Positions 1 through 4,112 of a stretch of 5,592 nt of DNA are shown one piece after another. Origin of the DNA: an uncultured Sutterella sp. (lineage in GTDB: Bacteria; Pseudomonadota; Gammaproteobacteria; Burkholderiales; Burkholderiaceae_F); assembly GCA_900544255.1 (NCBI GenBank), contig UQUM01000071.1:1-5592 (forward strand). Direction: 5' to 3'. The notes beneath the pieces were generated by a model. It was not told the DNA's origin. It did not search any database and saw only the letters and a list, made by a program, of their open reading frames with translations. Position 1 is the stretch's first letter, and each line of letters opens with the position of its first letter. A program made the translations under genes and the position numbers.

Positions 1-33
1 CCCATCGAAGAGATCACGAGGCTTGCCCCGTGA
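1..33 (+). CDS. Possible C-terminal end of a TnpB-like protein (partial)
   Basis: The frame from base 1 reads PIEEITRLAP and stops with TGA at 31-33, just before the element-end hairpin. A TnpB gene normally ends here in IS605/IS1341-type elements, and its 3' end overlaps the guide RNA scaffold. Ten residues cannot identify a family, so this call depends entirely on the structure that follows. It could equally be untranslated element sequence. Confidence 0.3.
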   Translation, partial: PIEEITRLAP

Positions 34-76
34 CTCAGTAGGGAATCCTCGTCCTTCAGGGCGAGGAGGAAGTCAA
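1..76 (+). mobile_element. Right end of an IS200/IS605-family (TnpB-type) element, partial
   Basis: Two stem-loops lie in series. The first is at 14-33 (5-bp outer stem, one mismatch, 2 bp, loop CTTG). The second is at 47-66 (8-bp stem including one G-T pair, loop TTCA). After the second comes a short purine stretch and TCAA at 73-76. The block starting GGAATCC, with CGTCCTTCAGGGCG in the hairpin and ending GTCAA, matches from memory the very common right end of IS605/IS1341-type elements. In IS608 the right cleavage site is TCAA, which would put the boundary at 76. The frame in line with the stop at 31-33 reads LSRESSSFRARRKSS, close to the SRES-x-SFRAGR string typical of TnpB 3' ends. The rest of the element would lie left of the window. 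The identification rests on motif recall, not on a search. Confidence 0.62.
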
Positions 77-211
77 GCGTCTTTCCTCAGTCGAACGACG
101 GAGGCATAAACCGATACACTCAATGTCCGATGTCGCGAGAAAGGCCGCTCGCGTGCGGTCTATCATTGCGATCTTCGTGAGTCACTTACCTTCTGGCGCC
201 ATCGACTGACT

Positions 212-1084
212 ATGCCGACTTTCTCCGTTTTCCCCTACCGAGGCCGTTTTGCCCCGTCGCCTACCGGTCTTCTCCATCAAGGCAGTCTCTTTTGCGCCAT
301 GGCGACCTGGCTCGATGCCCGGGCTCACGACGGAACCTGGCTCATCCGTATCGAAGACATTGACCCCTTTCGCGACATTCCCGGCGCCGGGGACGCGATC
401 CTCCGCACATTGGCCGACTTCGGGCTCACATCTGACGAACCGGTCGTACGGCAGTCCGAACGTCTCGAACTTTACGAAGCAGCCCTAAAAACCCTGGAAG
501 ACCGTCACCGTGCCTACGGCTGTGCCTGCACGAGTCATGAGATCAAAACGGAAGACGTGCGTCTCGGTTTGCCCGCGGGCGTCTACCCCGGCACCTGCCG
601 CGGCGGCACCCACGGGCGCCCCGTCCGTTCTCATCGCTTTCTCACGGAAGACCGTGTCATTACTTTTACGGATCGGCGACTGGGACGACAGGAACAGAAC
701 GTCGAAAAAGCCGTCGGCGACTTCGTCTTAAAGCGCGCCGACGGCTGCTGGGCCTACCAGCTCGCGGTCGTCGTGGACGACGCGGCCCAAGGGATTACGG
801 ACGTCGTGCGGGGCGAAGACCTTCTGACGAGCACCGCCCGTCAAATTGAGCTGCAGGAAGCCTTAGGGTATCCGACGCCGCGTTACCTGCACATCGGACT
901 CATCTTGGGTGAAGACGGCGAAAAACTTTCCAAACAACGAAAAGCCCCCGAAATCACCTCGGACGATCCGTTGGGGCTTTTGGAAAAACTGTGGCCGTAC
1001 TTCGGCTTTTCCCCGCTCGGCGCCGACACGCTCGATGCGTTCTGGAAAGAAGCCGTCCGGTGTTGGAAAACACGCTGGGCGTAA
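212..1084 (+). CDS. gluQ: Glutamyl-Q tRNA(Asp) synthetase
   Basis: GluQ is a stand-alone paralogue of the glutamyl-tRNA synthetase catalytic core. It activates glutamate and attaches it to queuosine at position 34 of tRNA(Asp), in the cytoplasm. The 290-residue protein shows the class I pattern: GRFAPSPTG at 11-19, the HIGH-equivalent HQGS at 22-25, IRIEDIDP at 46-52, and the KMSKS-equivalent KLSKQ at 238-242. C104, C106, Y125 and C129 match the GluQ zinc site (C-x-C...Y-x3-C), which separates it from full-length GltX. There is no anticodon-binding domain, and the length is close to the usual 290-310. No Shine-Dalgarno is visible before ATG 212. The frame is open back to 110, but has no ATG, GTG or TTG in between, so ATG 212 is the only start. 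A -10-like TATCAT lies at 161-166 without a good -35. The stop abuts the stop of the convergent lipoprotein gene. Confidence 0.95.
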   Translation: MPTFSVFPYRGRFAPSPTGLLHQGSLFCAMATWLDARAHDGTWLIRIEDIDPFRDIPGAGDAILRTLADFGLTSDEPVVRQSERLELYEAALKTLEDRHRAYGCACTSHEIKTEDVRLGLPAGVYPGTCRGGTHGRPVRSHRFLTEDRVITFTDRRLGRQEQNVEKAVGDFVLKRADGCWAYQLAVVVDDAAQGITDVVRGEDLLTSTARQIELQEALGYPTPRYLHIGLILGEDGEKLSKQRKAPEITSDDPLGLLEKLWPYFGFSPLGADTLDAFWKEAVRCWKTRWA

Positions 1085-1543
1085 TCAGTCCGGATTCCAG
1101 GGCTTCGGGTCTGGGAACATCCGATCCACCAACGTGCGGATCATGGTGGTGGCGTCGCCCGCGGGAGTATCCAATATGCCGCCGCTCACCGTATTTTCTA
1201 CGGTGACGCGGTACCCTGTCACCGGCGCCATTGCGCCGTCTGCGGGAATATCGGTGAGAACCAACTGAGCCTTGCGGATTTCAGCGCCGCTCCATCCGCC
1301 CGTCTGAGCGGAAAACGCGAGGCGCTTCGTGCAGCCGGCGGACGCCGACTCCACTACCGTCACCCCTTTATCCGCGAGAGCCTGCCGCAAAGGAATCGTA
1401 AACGCCACGTCGGTGCCGGCATCCGTTTCCAAGCATACCGTCTCCCGGCCGGCCGCGTACTGCCAGCTGTAGGGATTGTGCGGAACGCTTTGGCACCCTG
1501 AAAGCATCAGTGCCGCAGCCGCAGTCACAAGAATCTTCTTCAT
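1085..1543 (-). CDS. Small outer-membrane-type lipoprotein, function unknown
   Basis: The 152-residue product begins MKKILVTAAAALMLSGCQS: two lysines, a hydrophobic core and a lipobox LSGC with the lipidated Cys at 17. Glutamine at +2 does not signal inner-membrane retention, so the outer membrane is the likely site. The mature part is about 136 residues, with C37 and C71 that could form a disulfide, an alternating hydrophobic pattern (KAQLVLTDI, YRVTVENTV) and a helix-like end TTMIRTLVDRMFP. I do not recognise the family; small periplasm-facing lipoproteins with an 'ALADKGVTVVE' segment often have a mixed alpha/beta fold, which is only a hint. A TTG at 1564 would add seven residues ahead of the lysines, but ATG 1543 gives a proper signal peptide. 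Neither start has a clear Shine-Dalgarno. The gene converges on gluQ with no gap and is transcribed away from the transglycosylase gene. Confidence 0.78.
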   Translation of the reverse strand: MKKILVTAAAALMLSGCQSVPHNPYSWQYAAGRETVCLETDAGTDVAFTIPLRQALADKGVTVVESASAGCTKRLAFSAQTGGWSGAEIRKAQLVLTDIPADGAMAPVTGYRVTVENTVSGGILDTPAGDATTMIRTLVDRMFPDPKPWNPD

Positions 1544-1555
1544 GAAAGACGACCG

Positions 1556-1625
1556 GAAAATCAAGGGAAAGGTTTATGTTATCAGTTTATGTTGATTTTC
1601 GGGCCGTCCTTTTGCATGATTTTCC
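1556..1625. promoter_or_regulatory. Repeat-rich divergent control region
   Basis: This AT-rich patch lies between the divergent lipoprotein and transglycosylase genes. GAAAATCAA at 1556-1564 is the exact inverted copy of TTGATTTTC at 1592-1600. Between these arms, GTTTATGTT occurs twice in direct orientation, at 1572-1580 and 1585-1593, with a 13-bp period. GATTTTC recurs at 1618-1624, 24 bp after its first copy. On the minus strand the direct repeats give two CATAAA hexamers that could serve as a -10 for the lipoprotein gene. The arrangement looks like an operator region, but no regulator can be named. Confidence 0.4.
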
Positions 1626-1642
1626 GCCGTCGGCGCTATGAT
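1612..1642 (+). promoter_or_regulatory. Possible promoter of the lytic transglycosylase gene
   Basis: TATGAT at 1637-1642 matches five of six bases of a sigma-70 -10 box. TTGCAT at 1612-1617 is a weak -35 at a long 19-bp spacing. The -10 ends 29 bases before the ATG, leaving a short leader that has no obvious Shine-Dalgarno. Confidence 0.35.
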
Positions 1643-1671
1643 GTGCGGCACGATCTCACTCTGACGCAGCC

Positions 1672-2754
1672 ATGGTAACTACCGACTCCCGCACCGACCT
1701 TTCCCGCCGCAGGCTGCTGTCCGGTACGGCCGCGGGCTGGTTGCTCTCTGCCTCCGGCGTCACCCACGGAGCGTCCGATCCCGCGGCTTTCGTCAATTAC
1801 GCCCGGCGCGACGACGTCCGTCTCTGGGCCGCACAGGTTTCTGAAAAACGCGGCATTCCCTTCAGCTGGATCATTCAAGCACTGACGCTTGCCCGCACCA
1901 ACGCAACGACCGTCAAAATCATGAGTCGTCCGGCGCTTACCGCCACCTCGACCCCCAAAGACTGGTTTAAGCACCGCCGCACCTACGTCAACGCGGCCCG
2001 CGTCTCCAACGCTCAAGTCTTTATTCGGGAGCATGCCGCGGCCTTCACGGAAAGCTGGAAACGCTATCAGGTACCGCCGCAGATCGTGGCCGCCGTCATC
2101 GGCGTCGAAACCAATTACGGACGACTCACGGGAAACATCCGCACGCTCGATGCCCTCTGCACCCTCTCTTTTGACTACACCCGGCGCGCGGCGTTTTTTC
2201 AAAACGAGTTGGAAAGTTTTCTTGCGCTCATGTGGCAGGGAAAAGCCGATCCGACGTCGGTGAAGGGGAGTTTTGCCGGAGCGCTCGGCATCTGTCAATT
2301 CATGCCGAGCAACATTGAAAAACTGGGCGTCGACCTGGACGGAGACGGTGTCGTCAACCTTTCGGAATCCGCCGACGACGCCATCGGTTCTGCGGCGCAT
2401 TACCTCCGGGAAGTCGGCTGGGTACGGGGGCTCCCCGTGAGCTGGCCCTGCCGCGTCACACCGGAAATCGTCCGTTGGTTTGACATCGGCGAAGCGCGCC
2501 TCACGACGTCGCTGCAGAATCTGCTTGATGCCGGCATTGAACTTCCGGCCCCCTTGCCGGTTTCGCCCAAAACTCCGGTACTCCTCGTAAGTCTTCCGGC
2601 CGGCAAAACCACGATCTACCGCGTCGGCACCGCCAACTTTGCGGCGCTTCTCGATTACAACCGCTCCTTCTTTTATGCACAGACTGTGTCGGACTTGGCC
2701 GACTCGATTCTGGCTGGCGACGTGCTGCCGCCCGAAGCGCTCCCCGCGGCGTGA
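1672..2754 (+). CDS. MltB-family lytic murein transglycosylase with twin-arginine-type signal
   Basis: This enzyme family cleaves the MurNAc-GlcNAc bond of peptidoglycan in the periplasm, leaving 1,6-anhydroMurNAc ends. The 360-residue protein carries the MltB/Slt35 pattern: VIGVETNYGRLTGNIRTLDAL at 142-162, with E146 as the expected catalytic acid; GSFAGALGICQFMPSN at 199-214, where GALGIC replaces the usual GAMGQP; and an EF-hand-like calcium loop D221-x-D223-x-D225-x3-N229-x2-E232, as in Slt35. DDAIGSAAHYL (235-245) followed by GW is also typical. The N-terminus has S11-R12-R13-R14-L15-L16 before a hydrophobic stretch at about 15-30, resembling a Tat signal, and there is no lipobox, so it should be soluble and not lipid-anchored as in E. 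coli MltB. Length fits the family. It stands alone, divergent from the lipoprotein gene. Its last 83 bases lie opposite the small cysteine-protein gene. Confidence 0.92.
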   Translation: MVTTDSRTDLSRRRLLSGTAAGWLLSASGVTHGASDPAAFVNYARRDDVRLWAAQVSEKRGIPFSWIIQALTLARTNATTVKIMSRPALTATSTPKDWFKHRRTYVNAARVSNAQVFIREHAAAFTESWKRYQVPPQIVAAVIGVETNYGRLTGNIRTLDALCTLSFDYTRRAAFFQNELESFLALMWQGKADPTSVKGSFAGALGICQFMPSNIEKLGVDLDGDGVVNLSESADDAIGSAAHYLREVGWVRGLPVSWPCRVTPEIVRWFDIGEARLTTSLQNLLDAGIELPAPLPVSPKTPVLLVSLPAGKTTIYRVGTANFAALLDYNRSFFYAQTVSDLADSILAGDVLPPEALPAA

Positions 2755-2882
2755 CGCTTTGCCGACGCCGCACTGACCCTCAAAACAAGTGACGGTGCCG
2801 CGTGACGGCAGGCCGCGCACACGGCATCAGGCAATGCGGTTCCGTCACACGGTGCGCCACAGATTCGGCAAACGAGTTGCAT
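2673..2882 (-). CDS. Small cysteine-rich (zinc-ribbon-like) protein
   Basis: This 69-residue frame starts at ATG 2882, preceded on its own strand by AGAAAGGAGAACCTC, an almost ideal Shine-Dalgarno at normal spacing and the best one in the window. The first 27 residues hold five cysteines: C5-x2-C8-x3-C12 and C22-x2-C25, with H27 close by, the spacing of a compact zinc-binding knuckle pair. The second half (from about 30) is low-complexity, rich in Ala and Ser, and looks disordered. It lies opposite the end of the transglycosylase gene from 2673 to 2754, so that composition may simply be imposed by the other strand. A longer frame from 2966 (97 residues) has no comparable start signal. I do not recognise the family. 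Possible roles include a small metal-binding or nucleic-acid-binding protein, but nothing here decides it. Confidence 0.55.
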   Translation of the reverse strand: MQLVCRICGAPCDGTALPDAVCAACRHAAPSLVLRVSAASAKRHAAGSASGGSTSPARIESAKSDTVCA

Positions 2883-2951
2883 GAGGTTCTCCTTTCTCGC
2901 GGGGGCATACCCATTTTTTCTCACGATTACCGAGTTTAAAGAGCTCTCTTC

Positions 2952-2977
2952 GATAAAGGAAGACAATGACCTTTATC
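2952..2977. repeat. Perfect 8-bp inverted repeat upstream of the small cysteine-protein gene
   Basis: GATAAAGG at 2952-2959 and CCTTTATC at 2970-2977 are exact inverted copies with a 10-base spacer. The dyad lies 70-95 bases upstream of ATG 2882. On the minus strand a TTGATA overlaps it, but no good -10 follows at proper spacing. A contiguous palindrome AGAGCTCT (2940-2947) lies beside it. Apart from these, I see nothing gene-like between 2883 and 3070. Confidence 0.4.
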
Positions 2978-3070
2978 AACCTCATAGCTTTCAGCAGTCG
3001 TTCGTCACACGTTCCACAGTCCGCTGACGGGTTTCTTCCCGACGCTTTCTTCCCACAATTTGCCGCCAAT

Positions 3071-3101
3071 AAAAAACGCCCGAAGCCAACGGCAACGAGC
3101 G
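3071..3101 (-). terminator. Intrinsic terminator of tRNA-Leu
   Basis: On the minus strand CGCTCG pairs with CGGGCG (six pairs, one G-U). Inside this are a TT/TT internal loop and a 3-bp GCC/GGC helix with loop GTT. Six T follow directly (3076 down to 3071). It begins 26 bases past the CCA end of the tRNA, the expected place. Confidence 0.65.
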
Positions 3102-3127
3102 CTAATCTATTGATTTTATTATATAAA

Positions 3128-3211
3128 TGGTGCGGTAGGTCGGACTTGAACCGACACGCCTAGGGCGTCAGAACCTAAATCTGGTGCGTCTACCAATTTC
3201 GCCACTACCGC
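3128..3211 (-). tRNA. tRNA-Leu(UAG), reads CUA/CUG-type leucine codons
   Basis: The 84-nt gene folds as a class II tRNA: acceptor GCGGTAG/CTACCGC fully paired; D arm GCGAAATTGGTAGACGC; anticodon loop TTTAGGT with anticodon TAG at 3177-3175; a long variable arm CGCC-CTA-GGCG; T arm GTCGG-TTCAAGT-CCGAC. The discriminator is A, as leucyl-tRNA synthetase requires, and CCA is encoded at 3130-3128. It closely resembles the E. coli tRNA-Leu(UAG) sequence as I remember it. The outer pair of the anticodon stem would be C-A instead of C-G. It follows the UreE-like gene on the same strand after 50 bases and has its own terminator. Confidence 0.97.
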
Positions 3212-3217
3212 AAACCG

Positions 3218-3235
3218 TCCCCGGTTCCCCGGGGA
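3218..3235 (-). other. GC-rich hairpin between the ureE-like stop and tRNA-Leu
   Basis: TCCCCGG at 3218-3224 is the exact complement of CCGGGGA at 3229-3235, giving a 7-bp stem with a 4-base loop (GGAA on the minus strand, a GNRA type). An overlapping palindrome TTCCCCGGGGAA covers 3225-3236. No T run follows, so it is not a classical terminator. It ends six bases before the tRNA 5' end and may be a leader or processing structure. Confidence 0.4.
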
Positions 3236-3261
3236 AAGCCCGTTATCTTACGGCAAAACGA

Positions 3262-4011
3262 TCAATGTTTGTGACCGCAACCGCATTCTTCTTCATGATC
3301 ATGATGGTGATGGCCGCCGCAACCGCAGGAGCAACCTTCTTCCTCATCATGGTGATGATGTTCGTGATCGTGGCAACCGCAGCCGCATTCTTCGTCATGA
3401 TCGTGGTGATGATGACCGCCGCAACCGCAGGAGCAACCTTCTTCCTCATCATGGTGATGATGTTCATGATCGTGGCAACCGCAGCAGCAGACTTCGTCTT
3501 CGTCATCACCGCAGCAACCGCAACCGCAGCCATCGTCATGATGGTGATGATGGCCGCACCCGCAACCGCAGCCGCCCGCATGAGGACGGGGCAGCGGCAC
3601 CGGCACGAAGGGTTCGTCCACGACGGTGCAGTTAAGACCCACACCTTCCAACATCTGACGGAAGGTGTCGTTATTGATCACAGCAAAGCCGTCGTCCGTT
3701 TTGGCAACGCGGATGCCGCGCGCGACGAAGGCGTACACCGCTTCCTGCATCAATTCATGGTCACCCGTCACATGCATCACCTTGTCTTCACCCGCAGCGA
3801 CGACGTACATGGCGCCCTTTTCGTCAACGAGCACATCGTCCACTTCGAGAGGACGCACGTCGCCCAACGCGTTTTCGTAGACAACCCCGTCAATCGTCAA
3901 TTCCGCAGGCGTCTTCACTCGGTCGGCGTAAGACAACACCACCTTCTTCGCACGCGCGAGGAGGGTCTGAGCGGGACGAGATTCCAGAGACAAAAGCTTC
4001 GTGATCTTCAT
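3262..4011 (-). CDS. UreE-like nickel metallochaperone with very long Cys/His-rich tail
   Basis: UreE proteins are cytoplasmic dimers that carry nickel to urease. This 249-residue protein follows the UreE layout: an N-terminal beta domain at about 15-75 with the DDVLVDEKG...VVAAGED segment (58-76), then the metal-binding domain with D115-x4-M120-L121-x3-G125 and EPFVP (133-137). The UreE signature G-N-R-H aligns with V96-A97-R98-G99, so the conserved nickel-binding histidine of the dimer interface is glycine here. From about 144 a tail alternates GCGCG, HHHHHDD, DEEEGCSCG and similar; by hand count it has about 30 His and 22 Cys in 106 residues. Residues 176-209 and 210-243 are near-identical 34-residue units. 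Many UreE proteins end in a short His tail; this one is far longer and adds Cys. No urease gene is in the window. There is no Shine-Dalgarno near ATG 4011; the nearest purine run is inside the leader hairpin. It could serve another nickel enzyme or metal storage. Confidence 0.82.
   Translation of the reverse strand: MKITKLLSLESRPAQTLLARAKKVVLSYADRVKTPAELTIDGVVYENALGDVRPLEVDDVLVDEKGAMYVVAAGEDKVMHVTGDHELMQEAVYAFVARGIRVAKTDDGFAVINNDTFRQMLEGVGLNCTVVDEPFVPVPLPRPHAGGCGCGCGHHHHHDDGCGCGCCGDDEDEVCCCGCHDHEHHHHDEEEGCSCGCGGHHHHDHDEECGCGCHDHEHHHHDEEEGCSCGCGGHHHHDHEEECGCGHKH
3281..3484. repeat. Two tandem 102-bp direct repeats inside the ureE-like tail
   Basis: Copies at 3281-3382 and 3383-3484 differ at six positions by my alignment (offsets at 3292, 3301, 3304, 3307, 3313 and 3364). 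Each encodes 34 residues, so the frame is kept. Bases 3485 to about 3590 hold a degenerate, more diverged continuation of the same Cys/His pattern. Confidence 0.9.
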
Positions 4012-4024
4012 TTTCGCAACCCGA

Positions 4025-4050
4025 GGCCCCTTTTCCGAAGAAAAGGCACC
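4025..4050 (-). promoter_or_regulatory. UUCG-tetraloop hairpin in the ureE-like leader
   Basis: On the minus strand CCTTTTC-TTCG-GAAAAGG forms a perfect 7-bp stem closed by C(UUCG)G, one of the most stable RNA tetraloops. It extends outward through one G-G mismatch to three more pairs. Its base is 13 bases before ATG 4011. The only Shine-Dalgarno-like run, AAAAGGGG, is in the 3' arm. Confidence 0.5.
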
Positions 4051-4056
4051 GAAAAT

Positions 4057-4086
4057 AAGGAAAGCCGCCCAAACCTTTCAGGCGGC
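4057..4086 (-). terminator. Probable intrinsic terminator of radA
   Basis: On the minus strand GCCGCC (4086-4081) pairs with GGCGGC (4069-4064) around an 11-base loop, followed by TTTCCTT. The stem begins 26 bases past the radA stop. The T run is interrupted, so some read-through into the ureE-like gene is likely. Confidence 0.6.
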
Positions 4087-4112
4087 GGATCGTCTGATTT
4101 TAGCAAATGCGG

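Larger units (their letters stand above)
1..96 (+). ncRNA. Candidate omega RNA (reRNA) 3' end with guide segment
   Basis: In TnpB systems the guide RNA scaffold is the transposon right end, and the guide is the flanking host DNA just past the boundary. Here the hairpins at 14-33 and 47-66 would be scaffold, TCAA at 73-76 its end, and about 16-20 bases from 77 the guide. The 5' part is outside the window. Whether it is transcribed, or whether an intact TnpB exists, cannot be seen; the right end of 96 is nominal. Confidence 0.35.

Noticed and set aside
110..211. Upstream extension of gluQ
   Set aside because: The frame is open to 110 but has no start codon before ATG 212, and GluQ family members begin only a few residues before the GRFAPSP motif.
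1544..1564. TTG start at 1564 for the lipoprotein
   Set aside because: It would put seven residues before the lysine pair and spoil a standard lipoprotein signal. ATG 1543 fits better.
1636..2820. Minus-strand frame of 394 residues opposite the transglycosylase gene
   Set aside because: High GC keeps the antisense frame open. The translation has no recognisable family or sensible start, while the + strand has the full MltB pattern.
2845..3069. Minus-strand frame of 74 residues with several cysteines
   Set aside because: It begins with TTG inside the region just past the tRNA terminator, lacks a ribosome binding site, and overlaps the better-supported small gene in another frame.
2966..3163. 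+ strand frame of 65 residues with an AAGGAAG just before ATG 2966
   Set aside because: Its end, WCGRSDLNRHA, is the familiar false peptide made by reading a tRNA T arm backwards. The frame crosses the tRNA terminator. The purine run is part of the inverted repeat.
3281..3484. Tandem repeats as a possible CRISPR array
   Set aside because: Units are 102 bp, adjacent with no unique spacers, and code in frame for a metal-binding tail.
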